Part shown: positions 11,601 to 22,200 of the stretch, piece after piece | Layout of the letters: each line of letters starts with the position of its first letter | How positions within the stretch are numbered: the first letter of the stretch is position 1 | Assembly: GCA_008921705.1 (NCBI GenBank) | Contig: VFFE01007109.1 | Span: forward strand, 79,355 to 143,354 | From: Burhinus oedicnemus | Lineage: Eukaryota > Chordata > Aves > Charadriiformes > Burhinidae | DNA length: 64,000 nt | Direction of reading: 5' to 3' | Position numbers and translations under genes: made by a program | Notes under the pieces: model-generated | Told to the model about the DNA's origin: nothing | Seen by the model: only the letters and a program-made list of their open reading frames with translations | The model's database searches: none

Positions 11601-14600
11601 ACCCAATCGCCGAGGTCCCACCTGCAGCACCGAGGGGTCCCTTGCTTCTCCGCATACCTGAGAGGTTTATCAGGCAGGGTTCGTTAACTCTAAAGCTTAA
11701 TTTTTCCCCCTGCCATGGGGGCTGTGTGTGGTGGTGCCATTGGCTCCGTGCCCAGAGGGGATGGGAACGTTTAGGGAGGAAAGGACCAGCCTGAGAAAAT
11801 TGTCCCTTTTCTCCCACATCAGCCCCTTTGTTTCTTAATAGTGGGAAAGGGAAAACGCTGGCACTTACTGCTCCCGTCATTAGCCAGGATAATGAGGGAA
11901 TTCAGGGAGATTATTAACATTATAAATGGTAATCAGCGGAGAATGGCAGAAATACATCATTTCGGGAGGGGACCGGGAGGCAGGCTGGGCCTGGCATCGT
12001 GCCTGGTCCCTGGCAGCCGCTCGCTCCTTCCGGACGCGGGCAGCTTGTTTTCCAGCCGGCAGAGCAGGGAAACGGCAGGCAGGCAGATGCATTTCCCTTG
12101 CAAATTGCTGCTCGGGCCATGTCCCAGGCTCTCGGCGTGGTGTCGCAGCCTGCTCCGGAGCGCCAGGATGACGGCAGATAAGGAGAAAGGATGCTCCTGC
12201 AGCGCACAGCCCCGGTCCCTGCCTGACCTTGGGCACATCAGCATCTCTCTGAGGCCATTTCTCCTCGGAGACCAGGATGTCCCTGGATCTTTTTCCCCCC
12301 CAGGGGACAGCCCCAAAGGCGATGCTCTGCGCCGGTACCTGTGCAGATGACCCCAGCATCCTCATGGTGGCCACAGTTATGGATGCCCCAGCCGAGGCTG
12401 TAGCAGGCGGAGAGGAAGGGCTCGCTGCCGTCGCAGTTGACGTTGTCCAGGAGGATGCGCCCCGTGCCGTAGCCGAAATAGGCATTGCTCTTGTAATCCA
12501 GGGCTTGGCCGCAGCCCACCTGCTTGCACACCACGCTGGCGTCGCTCAGGCCCCAGTCATCGTCACAGACGGTGCCCCAGTTCCCGCGGTAGAAGATCTC
12601 CACCCGGCCTTGGCAGGTGTCGGTCCCGCTCACCAGACGGATGCTGCCGTCACCTGGAGGGTGGCAGCAGGCGGTGAGAAGGACATTGCTATCCCCATGA
12701 GGTCACCGCACACGCCACGGCACAGCGATGCCACCGAGCCTGGATCCAGCAGTGCCCATGAAAGCAAAGAAACGGGGCGAGAAACAGCGGGGAAGGGGTG
12801 ATGCTTTAGGGCAGCCCAGCTGATGGGAGCCTTGGTGAACCTCTGGGATAGGGTTTGGCCATGGCTGGCACAAAGATGAGGTCCCTCACAGCCAGAGAGC
12901 CGGGGCGCTTCACAGAGGGGCAGGGGGTGACGGGTGGGTGGGTGGCAGGGTGGAGGACCCTACAAGCCATGGCAAAGCAGCTTACTTTCCCCATCTTGTA
13001 CTGAGGCTGTGAGGGTCCTGCTTGTTGGTCCTTCACTGGCTTGTGTGGGCGAGAGCTCTGAAAAGGGAAGCAGAGAGGTGGCATCCATTGCTGCCCACAG
13101 CAAGCTGTCCAGAAGCCGGCTGTGAGCAGTGCCCTGCACGTTGCCCACCCCGCTGGTCCCCTGGCTTGGGCACTGGCACGCACACGTGCTGGTAAGCAGA
13201 CGGAAAACAAGAGGGCTCGGACCAAACCGGCCCCGATGGGGAAAGAAAGAGGGATGTGCAGTTGTACCACCCTGCCCAGAGCTGTCTGCCCGGTTGTAGG
13301 TGCAGGAAGGCGGATGGAACCAGCACCTCGGCTGCTGGCCTGGTGGGAAGTTGTGACTGGTGGCATGGCATGAGGACCTGGACTAAATCATAACGCTGCG
13401 CTGAGCTGTCGGGCATCGGGCTCCCACCTATCGTGGGATTTGGATTCAAAATCATAGCATATATATAGAAGAAAACAGTAATATTTTGATTTACCTGCTG
13501 ATTTTACCTATATTTCTTTTGCTAACAATGTTGTTTCAAGCTACCGTGTTGCCCATCTTGTCCCCGCTCCTTGGCTGGGCTGGTGAAATTATCTGAGGGT
13601 GGTGCGGGGAGCTCGGTGGGAGCAGAGCCAAGACACACACGTGCCCAAGGACTGCGGGAAACATTTTGGTAGCCCCAGCCCACCAACACGGTGAAGAGCT
13701 GGCTGGCTCCACGCTTTCCTCCATAACCACAACCAACACAAAGCTGGCTCTTGAAAGCTTCCAGGTGGCACGGGTGGGAGCACCTTCCCTAGGGGTCTGG
13801 TGCTGAGGTCAAACTCCTGCATCTCCTCTGAGGGCCACCCCAGAGCACCTCCTGGTCTCCTTTGCCAACCAAGCTACAAACACCTAATGGCTCAAGCCGC
13901 TCCTCTGCCCTCAGACCCATCTCCCACACCTCCTTCTTCAGTCCTTCCACTTCTCCTCTCCAGCAGCGCCTTGATTCAGGGTTCCTGCTCAGTCCACGAC
14001 CTCCTTTCTCTGGTTGCTGCTGTCGCAACCCACCAGCCAAACCAGCATCCCTCCCTTTCCAAGCCCAGCTTCTGCAGGATGCAGGGATTCACCGAGCAGT
14101 TGCAGCCGTGGACGAGGTCAGGGTCTGCACAGCCTTACATTTACCGGCCATTGATGCATGGCCGACGAGCAAGCCCTACGTAGCTGTGCAGGAGGAACGT
14201 GTAGGGTATATAGGGGTCAGCCTGGAGCCGTTCCACTTTCACATGCCAAGTTCAAACGCTTTCCACTGCTTTTCTCACCTTTAGGAACATTTCCTACTGA
14301 CGTGCTCAGCAATTTAAAGAAAGGCAAGTCAAAAGGGGAAGGAGCAGTTGGGCAGCGGCTGACTCAGAGGCAGGAGCGTGGGTGGGCTTGTGCTCTTTCT
14401 CCAGGGATCATGCTGGAGAGGTTGCAAAGTCCCTGAGCTGGGAGTGACGAGGAACACAAAAGAGGCTGGTCACCCTATGGAGCACCAGCATGCTGAGCTG
14501 GGACACGACCTGGATTGAGGAAAGGGGTGGAGGAAGGAGGCAGAGGAGGTTTGGTTGACCCAGGCTCAGAGGAACATGCTCTGAGATATGACTCTTGGGC

Positions 14601-17600
14601 TCCCCCAAGGTGTCTGCAGGATTTGCAGCACCGCAGGCTCCCCCCTGCTCTCCTTGCCCCCGAGGAACCCAGATTCATTACCATTGCATACAACAGCCAC
14701 ATCCTCGTAGTGGTAGCAGTTGTGGATGCCCCAACCGTGGCTCCAGCACTCGCTCAAGGCTGCCTCCCGGCCTTTGCAGTCCACATTGTCCAGGAAGATG
14801 GGTCCAGTCCCTTGGCCGAAGGTCATGGCAGCCGGGAGGGCAATGGCATGGCCGCAGCCCAGCTGGCGACACACCACGTTGGCATCCACAATGTCCCAGT
14901 CGTCATCGCAGACTGTCCCCCAGGAGCCATTGTAGAGGATCTCCACTCGCCCCTGGCACCGGCTGGGCCCATTGGCAAGCCGTATCTCTGGAAGGATGAG
15001 CAGAGAGAGATCCCTCAGCAGGCAATGAGCCTGCCCCGGGGCCAGGAGGTAGCAAACACTTGGTGGGTGTCACGGGGAGGCTGGGAGCCCTCTCTGCACC
15101 AAATCTCTGCTCCTTAAATAAAATGGTGACCCTTCACCGTAGCACAAGGCAGGTGTTGGCTTGGTGCTACCCACCTGATGGTGGGGCATGGACTTCTCTT
15201 CATCGGCTGGAAGCAACGGACCTGAAGACTCAACACATCTCAATACATAAATGAGATGCACCATCACCCCATCATCTTGCCTACTAACGACCTGGGCAAT
15301 AACCCAATGGGAGAAGAGGAAACAAGACACATGACATCACATAATGCCATATGACTCGGGTGACAAGTGACAAGATGCAATTAGCAAATTCTTGTTAGCC
15401 TCAACGGAAGCGTCCGGAGCTGGTCCCACGTCGGAACTGGTGGGATGGAGATGATTTCTCAAGCTGCTGGCAAGGGGGAGCGGGTGTGTAAGCGCCCCTG
15501 GCCTGGCACATCTAGGGAATTATTCACTCGGGCGTGACGAATGGCACAGGGACAGGGACTCAGCAGGAGATGGCAAAATTCCCCTCTCGGGATAATAAGT
15601 GGAATAGGGATAATAAAGAATATCTATTTCCTTTCTGTAAAAGAAATTTCTCTTTTTGTTGCCACTTTTTGTTCCAAACCAATATGCTTCCCTTTTGAAA
15701 TTCCCCAAACCCCATTTTTAACCAAAAAATGCATTTTTCAACTGCAAAACTTCCTAGAGAAAAGCGACTTTAAGAGAACAATCTCACCTGGGAACGGCAA
15801 CAGCGCGGGCTCGGAGGTGGTGCCTGCAAGGGAGAGGAAAAAGGATCAGATCTCCCCAGCGTCCTCGCAGCGAGCAGAGGAGGGATGCAGCTCAGAGGAT
15901 GACGGCAGCAGGGATGTGGGTGGGCATGGCGGGGACCGGCAGGACCCGACAGCCCCCCCAGACCCTTCCCAAAAAGGGGGGTTGCTAGCTTCCAGACAGA
16001 AGGAGCTTTTCCTTCCCCCTCTCCTTCCTTTCCCTTCCCTCGTCTCGCTGCCAGCAGCTCCTCTGACGAAGCCAGTGGCTGGCAGCAGCAGCCCCAGGTG
16101 AGTCGTGCCTTGGGCTGGGTCTTGGGGACCTTTGTGTCTGTCCCTGACTCCGTCGCTGACTTGCTGTGGGTCCCCAGGCAGCTCCTGCACCCTCCTTCCC
16201 CATGCCCCATCTCCCCATGGAAAACTCAGGGGGTGAGATGGGAATGAGAAAAATCAGTCCTGCCTGGCATGGGAAACCTGTGGGAGATCTCCTGATGGAA
16301 GATGCTGCACTGGGCATCTCTATGTGCATTTCAAGTGATTTTTTCTTTTTTTTCCCAACAAAGTCCACTTTTTGACAGCTTTATATTTATATGCACGTAC
16401 ACAGCACGTATACAACACACCCGTTGACGGGTTACAGCCACCTTCCAGGGTGGAAACAGGCAGCGCAGGAGAACTGCAGGCAGCCGCTGCCGCGTGCCAT
16501 CGGCCAGGACAACCCTTCTGGTGGGGACAGAGCAGCCAGCCTCAGCACTTCAAGGAACCTGGCGCAGGAGCCACATCCACCACCCAAGGGGACGAGGCGG
16601 GTGAGAACTTTGGGGACACAGACAGACCCCTGGTGATTCCTGCCTTGGGTTTCGGCTGCCCGACCACATGAGAAACGGTGCTGTTACGGAGCTTTAATTC
16701 CCATTTAGTTCTCAGCCCTCTCCGACCGGCGTGAACAAGTGGAGGGAGCTGAACGTGTGCAGGAAGCATCCCCATCCCAGTCAGCTGGCTTTAAATAAGG
16801 GCTCCGAAAGTGCCCTGCCAGCAGCCCCACACCCGGGGGTGGAAGATGCTCCAAGGGGGGCCATAGGCAGAGCCAGAGGTTCCCCCATAGGCAGAGCCAG
16901 AGGTCCCCTCAATGACCCGCTCCCTCCATGGGGCTGGACCCCTCTCCCACAGTTTGGGCATTATTTGGGCACAAAAACCCTCTTGGCCCCAATTCTGAGT
17001 GATGTGGGTTCCCCTTGGGATGCTGCCAGCACAGGGCACTGACATTGCCGGCTTGTCCAGGGGGTCACAGCAACATGATCATGATGCCCCAGGGGATGGT
17101 GGATGGGGACAGGTGGCTGGACTGTGCGCGTGTCCCCATTGCTGCCCCTGCGGATGCCCCAGGAGTTTGCAAGCCCTCGGCTGGTGCTTGAGGCCAGCTC
17201 GCAGCAAGGGCAGCACCTTGGGCATCCAAGGCACCTCGGGCTTGAGACTCCGGCTGCACAGCCCTCTCCCGCAGGTGACACCTTCCAAGCAAACGAAATC
17301 CCTCCATGCTAATTACAGCAGCCAAGGGCTGGTCAACACCTGTGGTGGCTCCGTGGCCTTTTTTCCTACCCCTGGCTTGGACCAGCCCTGTCCTGCTTCA
17401 TGCTCAGCCTACGAGCAATGATGTGAAGGTCAGTTCCTGCCGTTCCGGAGGCAGATGTCACCACCGTGAGCAGCAGCATGAGCCTGGAGGGGACGGTCGA
17501 GCAGATGAATCCACCTCCCATTTGCCTTGCTAGGACATGGCCTGGGAGACCATTAAGTCAGCTAGAAAACAGGGTTGACATTTTCCTTGACCTAGGTCAA

Positions 17601-19249
17601 GGGAAGATCTAGAAGCCCCAAGAAAAATGAGAGTAAAGCAACTGTCTGGCTGTAACTATGACTTAGCACGCAGGAGCAGGGGCCAGGAGCGAGATGCCAC
17701 CCATAGCTGGGATGAACAATGGCAGCTGGGGAGCTCCAAATGTGGTCAGGTGCTGCTGCCCTCTCCAGCCACCCCAGCTGGACCCAGGCAGGCTGGAAAG
17801 TGATGGTGCAATGCCAGCAAGAACTGGGGATTAAACAGGCGAGACCAAGGGAAGAGAGAGGCTGGCCGGCCGAAGGAGAGGATGGGGAAGGACACGGCAG
17901 CCCCATGGGCTGGATAACAGGAGTGATGTAATTCGCATCACCTCTGTGCCAAAAATATGGAGATGCGAGGCTTTTTAGGAAGAGTATTTGTTTGATCCTG
18001 GTTTGTATTGATTTTTAACACCTAGTTCACTCCAGTGCTGAAAAAGCAGTGAATAAAAAGGACATTGTTAAATATTCAATATTCATCTCCCTTTAAGTCA
18101 AAATCAAAGCTCTGAAATATTCATTTGAGAGCATCCTCCAGCAAAGTCAAGAGAGACCTGAAAAAATATGCCTGGTATGTCTACGTTAATGAGGAACGAG
18201 AGAAAACCGGCATTTTTGGAGAAGAAATTCAGCCCTCCACTTTCCTCTGATCCAGCTTCAGAAAGCCAAAAAAAAAAAAGGGGGAACTAGCTCGGAGTAA
18301 ACACCATCCCTTTCAAGGCACAGTGCTAAATAAAACCACCAAATGGGAGGACAAATCACGCTTCGTTTGCAACTTAGCCGTGCCCATTAATGAAGAGGAT
18401 CGGGAGAGCCCAGCAGTGCAGAGGACAGTGGCATCGTCACCGGGGTCTCCCCGGGGTCCCCACATCCCTGCTGCCACCAGCAGCTCGGGGAGCGGGGGGG
18501 CGGGAAGCACCAGCTGAGGGGGTGGGAACTGTAAAAACTGATTAAATCCAATTACGGTGTCTGACTACACCTTAATTGCCTGCTTTCTGGCTGGCTTTGT
18601 CTTGGCAGGGCTTTGTTGAGGCAGGAAGGTGTTACCAACCGCCTGGCTGTAATTACCTTGATAAAGTCACACCAGGATAATTACGCCGCCGCCGCAGCAG
18701 CGCTGGTGGGGACCCTCGGTCTAGAGCAGGAATGGCTTTTTCCAGTTTGATTTAAATACTTCCCAGCCTGGCCGGACAGCGCCTGCCAGGAGTGACTCTG
18801 GACCGGTGTCCTCAGAGGATGGGTGCTCATCCCACCCATCGTCTCGGCAGGATCCGTCCCACAGCTCCCATCCCTTGGCCATCGGCATCCTCCCAGCATC
18901 TCTGCCTGCCCTGGGGCTCAGACCTGCGCTGTCCCCGTTGCCAGCAGCTGCCTGCTCCAGCCACCACCTGCCTGCCCTGAACACTGAACTTGCCATCGTG
19001 CATAGGTCATGGTAAGAGCTGAACATGCTCCCTCCATCCCTGCGTGCGCTCAACGCCCTTGGGGACATCGTGACATTCCTGCTCATGGCTCTCCATGAAG
19101 AAAATCTCCTGCCCACAAAGCCAAGGCCGGGAGGGAAATCATGGGTGCCTAAAATTACCCCCTCCCGCCACACCACGTGGGAGCTCACCAGTGCGGCCAA
19201 GGAGGAGGAGGAGGAGGAGTGTGGCTGGCATCAGGGAGAGAGGCAGCAT
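8370..19249 (-). CDS. SSC4D: SSC4D: secreted protein with four group B SRCR domains (ten coding exons)
   Basis: Exons in transcript order: 19249-19189, 15823-15788, 14987-14682, 13057-12986, 12653-12339, 11426-11346, 11057-10989, 10247-9936, 9430-9353, 8686-8370. They sum to 1647 nt, giving 548 residues plus TGA, close to the mammalian SSC4D length of about 575. Predicted order: signal peptide (1-20), short Pro/Leu linker, SRCR1 (about 34-134), linker, SRCR2 (159-263), Ser/Thr linkers from two exons, SRCR3 (314-417), linker, SRCR4 (444-548). Each SRCR domain is a single exon and has eight cysteines, which defines group B. Every intron is phase 1, so each internal exon is a 3n cassette. No transmembrane segment follows SRCR4, so the product should be secreted. 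The ligand of SSC4D is not established; SRCR proteins commonly bind microbial or protein ligands. The human protein, recalled from memory, has matching linkers (PLPFPELRL; RDGHLRLVNG). DMBT1 is similar in domain style but has many more domains. Confidence 0.93.
9035..9145. repeat. Short tandem repeat in SSC4D intron 9
   Basis: The block GTCCATCACCTCCTCT and close variants recurs four or five times at 15-35 bp spacing. It is intronic. Confidence 0.7.
9353..9430 (-). CDS. SSC4D: SSC4D coding exon 9: Thr-rich linker before SRCR4
   Basis: A 78-nt exon bounded by CTGCACCAG and GGATG/GTAGGT. It encodes [20 protein letters not shown] then THPKD with split Gly codons. Joined to exon 10 it reads [11 protein letters not shown], matching PRDG-HLRLVNG in the human protein. 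The Thr run is a likely O-glycosylated stalk. Confidence 0.87.
9936..10247 (-). CDS. SSC4D: SSC4D coding exon 8: SRCR domain 3
   Basis: A 312-nt exon between CAACGCAG and CCGAG/GTGAGA. Motifs: [52 protein letters not shown] and [36 protein letters not shown] is nearly identical to domain 3 of mammalian SSC4D. Eight cysteines and one NGS sequon are present. Confidence 0.96.
10330..10935. repeat. Minisatellite of 20-21 bp filling SSC4D intron 7
   Basis: About 28 imperfect copies of a unit like GGGGTGAGCCCTGGGGATGT occupy most of the 741-nt intron between exons 7 and 8. No stop codon arises in long stretches of all three minus frames, because the reverse complement has no TAA, TAG or TGA in the unit. 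One of these frames joins exon 7 to exon 8 directly. Confidence 0.92.
10989..11057 (-). CDS. SSC4D: SSC4D coding exon 7: second linker exon before SRCR3
   Basis: A 69-nt exon bounded by CAGTGACAG and GGAAA/GTAAGT. It reads [20 protein letters not shown] and QE and splices to give [11 protein letters not shown] at the start of SRCR3. The donor is close to the consensus. The downstream intron (10988-10248) is 741 nt, has no stop in this frame and is a multiple of three. Confidence 0.83.
11346..11426 (-). CDS. SSC4D: SSC4D coding exon 6: Thr-rich linker
   Basis: An 81-nt exon between GTCACCGCAG and ACAG/GTAGGA. It reads [20 protein letters not shown] then LTATAT, with split Gly codons at both ends. 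It lies between SRCR2 and SRCR3, where the mammalian protein also has a long Ser/Thr-rich linker. Low sequence conservation is expected for such linkers. Confidence 0.83.
12339..12653 (-). CDS. SSC4D: SSC4D coding exon 5: SRCR domain 2
   Basis: A 315-nt exon flanked by CCTCCAG and ACAG/GTACCG. Motifs are [42 protein letters not shown] and [14 protein letters not shown]. All eight group B cysteines are present. FGYGTG followed by ILLDNV is shared with mammalian SSC4D domain 2, which fixes domain order. Confidence 0.96.
12986..13057 (-). CDS. SSC4D: SSC4D coding exon 4: Ser/Thr-rich linker between SRCR1 and SRCR2
   Basis: A 72-nt exon (acceptor CTTTTCAG, donor GGGAAA/GTAAGC) encoding [20 protein letters not shown] and DGE between split codons. 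Its last base plus the start of exon 5 forms Ser, giving [11 protein letters not shown], matching the mammalian KSEGSVRLVGG. Rich in Ser/Thr, so likely O-glycosylated. Confidence 0.88.
13058..14681 (-). other. SSC4D: SSC4D intron 3
   Basis: Intron of about 1.6 kb between SRCR1 and the following linker exon. Nothing coding is recognised. A small AT-rich patch lies at 13455-13550. The length of the linker supplied by exon 4 alone is similar to the mammalian one, so no extra exon is needed. Confidence 0.7.
14682..14987 (-). CDS. SSC4D: SSC4D coding exon 3: SRCR domain 1
   Basis: A 306-nt exon flanked by CTTCCAG and AATG/GTAATG. It begins [17 protein letters not shown] and contains [21 protein letters not shown] and a C-terminal [13 protein letters not shown]. 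Eight cysteines are present at the group B positions. The [11 protein letters not shown] ending, in place of the usual HHEDAGV, is the same as in domain 1 of mammalian SSC4D. An NGS glycosylation sequon precedes the tryptophan of the GSWGTVC motif. Confidence 0.96.
15788..15823 (-). CDS. SSC4D: SSC4D coding exon 2: 36-nt linker micro-exon
   Basis: Acceptor CCCTTGCAG and donor CCCAG/GTGAG bound 36 nt that read [11 protein letters not shown] between split codons. Joined to exon 3 it gives ...[12 protein letters not shown], closely matching the mammalian PLPFPELRLVGG. Phase 1 at both ends. This exon lies 0.8 kb upstream of SRCR1. Confidence 0.9.
15824..19188 (-). other. SSC4D: SSC4D intron 1, the longest intron of the gene
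   Basis: A 3.4-kb first intron. 16850-16905 holds a 27-bp direct duplication (CATAGGCAGAGCCAGAGGT block). 17930-18290 is AT-rich with several ATATTCA and TTAAAT motifs, and 18538-18690 has a cluster of TAATT/AATTA motifs. No exon is recognised. Confidence 0.65.
18538..18690. promoter_or_regulatory. Candidate enhancer: cluster of homeodomain-type ATTA/TAAT cores
   Basis: Within about 150 bp there are TTAAATCCAATTA, CTTAATTG, GTAATTACC, TTGATAAAG and GATAATTACG, separated by GC-richer sequence. TAATTA/TAATTG are homeodomain core sites and GATAA is a GATA core. Position in the first intron of SSC4D suits a regulatory element. This is inference from motif density alone. Confidence 0.3.
19189..19249 (-). 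CDS. SSC4D: SSC4D coding exon 1: start codon and signal peptide
   Basis: The exon encodes [20 protein letters not shown] plus the first base of a Gly codon, a typical signal peptide with a seven-leucine core. The donor (CACTG/GTGAGC) is strong and phase 1, which joins in frame to the next exon. I chose the ATG at 19249-19247 because it has G at -3; a second ATG six codons on (19231-19229) has C at -3 but would also leave a hydrophobic core. The frame is open upstream, so a longer N-terminus, as in the human protein, is possible. The leucine run is encoded by a CTC trinucleotide repeat. Confidence 0.8.
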
Positions 19250-22200
19250 CCCGATGTCCAGCCTCCCTGCGCTGTGCCGGCTGGCCGGATGGGGACCGAG
19301 CCTCATTGCTGTGCCGTAGTCCTCTTGGAGATGGGTGTCCAGAGGAGGCTGTCCTTGAAACATGCAGACAGCAGCATTAGTGGTGATGGCCAAGGAGGGG
19401 CTTTGCCCCACCAAGGGCCATGCAGGGCCTGCAAACAAGTCCCTCCTGGTCGCTTGCTGGAGCAGTGACCAGGACTCACAAGAAAAATAATTCAAGTTGG
19501 ATTTATTGAGAACAAGAGATATTTTTTTGAGTGGCAAGGTGAAGCTGCAGAGCCACATCCCATCCACAAGACAAAATTGGAAGCAACCAGAGTCTCAGGG
19601 CTGAGCTGCTGTACAGGCAGAAGGATGAAGAGCCACCAGGACACCTGAATGCTGAGCCTCAGAGCTCTCACCCAGGATCTTCAGCCCCCAAGGTGTTCAA
19701 GGAACCATCCTGTCTGCATCCATGTGGAGCTTGTCCTTCTGTTACTTCTATGTGAGGTTACAAGCAAACCCCGTAGTACCTATATACCATATAGCCCATA
19801 CCACACGTGGGTAAACTGAGTCACACATTAAATCCAGGCAGAACTGGGAATGAGCTCCCCATCCACACAAACCTGAAAGGCACTTCCCAAACCATGGAGT
19901 AGACCTAGTACTCCACCAAGTCATGTCACACTTCCCCCTTTGGAAAGGGATGGTGCTTCACTTTGCCCCCAGCCAGGCTGCCCACCCCATGTCCCCCCCC
20001 GCAAGGCTGCTCCGGCTCTGCCAGTGACCAACACTCAGCTAAAGCTCAGCCTGGACAAAGCCATGGCCAACCCTCAGCTTTGCCTTGGCTCCTCTCCCTC
20101 CGGTGCCCTCCTCCAATGGGCTTCTGGAGACCATGCCCAGCTTCTCCTGCGTGAAGAGGGAATCTGCTCCACGGGTGACACAGCCTCCCTGCTCCCAGGG
20201 ACCCTTCCCGGTGCACAGCCTGCACTGGGGTCCCCATGGGGTCCCACCAGGCAGCACATGGTCATATATGGCACTTGAGCGACCAAAATTCCCCCTTTGG
20301 TGCCTTGCACCCAACTTTCTTCATCACCCTGTGATGAATTAATGCACCCAAGAGCTCTCCTGGGCAGCTCTAATCCCCCAAGTCCCCCAAGATCTCCAAC
20401 GCTAACCACCCAACAGGAGACCTCCCTGCCTCTGCTGGCATGTTCCTGGGGGCTTTACCCAGAGGCCCCTGTTGTCTCCACTGTCACCCTGTGGGAAAAA
20501 GCAGGGAAAGGCATTTCTGGGGGAAGACAGAAATTTCTGGGGTCTGATAGGACAACCTCATTCACCTGGAGGATGGAGATGCAAACTCCACAGGGATAAG
20601 ATGGAAAGCAAACAGGGGAATGTCAGGTAGAAAACGAGGAAGAGATTGAATATCGCAAGATGCCATTTCCCCTTCATTTACTGCCTCCTTCAGAAATTAC
20701 TGCCGAAGTAGCGGATTTTCAGCTCTGTTTCACTCGCACCTTGCTGGGGAGTGGGACGGGGGCTGATCCTGCTCTCCGTTACACCTCTGGGAATGCACAG
20801 CAAGGTCCCAGCAGTCCCAGTGGCTGGCCTGACAGCAGCACTGGGACAGCAGCGTGCGCTGGTGGAGGAGTGCCATCGTGAGGATGCTTTCACTCGCTGG
20901 CTCTGAAGCCAGGCTGTAAGGCTCAGCTAAGCGGAGCCCTGAAATTGGTCCCTCCAGCCTACGCGAGGCACAACATCTCCTGAAGGGATGGGCACTGACT
21001 GCTGCCGCTTGAAGTATCTACTGATGGTTAGAAAATTGGGAAAGGATGTTGAAATTTGCTGTATCGGTGACCAAATACCCCCTGCTTTGGAAACTCTTCA
21101 TCCAGCCTTTCGCTGTTCCTGGTTTTCTGATGCGGAGACACGGGGTGGGAAGAGCTCCCAGGTTGGGACCATGTGCTGGTGCCGTGTCCACCCAGCCGAG
21201 GTCCCTCAAGACCTTGGGTGGGCTCCCAAGCCTCCAGACCAAGCCTTTGACTTTGTTGCCCACACCAGCAAGAGGTGATGGTAGACCAAGGCATTTTGTG
21301 TGCACCAGCAAGGGATGATGGTAGCACAGCACTGGAGGTGCAGGATGGAGCCACCATGGATGGGATACGGTCCCATTACACCTCCCTGCTCTCACGGCTC
21401 AGCTCCTGCTGACCAAGCCTTGGGAGGAGACCCGCCAGCAGACAGACGGCTCAGTGATGGGGGATGAAAACCAATCTACTCTCTAGGGTGGTGTTTTTCA
21501 ATACTCCATTCATCCCTCCTGCAGCACCGAATAATGTCGCCTTTTGTCCCGCCAGCCCTCCCCACTCTCCGGTGGGGCACGGCTGACAGACGGCCCCTCT
21601 GCTGCCCTGCCCCGGCCAAACCCCTGCATCATGTCCTGCTCTCAGGGACATTGTCATCGTGGGCCACTTTTGTGCCGGAGCCAGCACGTTCCTGCTCCCT
21701 GGCAGGGCGGCAGCGGGTGTTAACCACTGCAATGCTGTGCCACGGCCGACCCCAAAAAGGTAAAAACCGATTTTCCTTCTCTGTCTGTGCTTTTCCACCT
21801 GCTTCTCCATCCTCACCCCAACGCTCAGGGTTCGGCTGCAAACTGAACCCCCTTTCCTTGCACCCAGGGGTGTTGGGGTCCTTTAAGGATGCCTGTAGAT
21901 TAAAAACTGCTTTTAAGCCATAATGAGCCGTTGTGGCACTGGAACAAAGCACAGCATCCCTTTTAAAGGGGTGCTGAATGCGGGTGTCCCAAAGTGCCTT
22001 CAAACGAAGGTCTCTCAACCACGCACCCGGTGGCAGAGGCAGCGTACCCCGTGTCAGCCCCCATCCTGCCGGAGCGCTGACCGCCGTGTCTGATGCAACG
22101 CTTACGGAGTAGGAGCAGGGCTCTAACGCGGGGCACAGAAAATCCCAGCTTTCACCCCAAATAACACACACCGCGGCAGACACGCTGTGCCCAACCAGCT

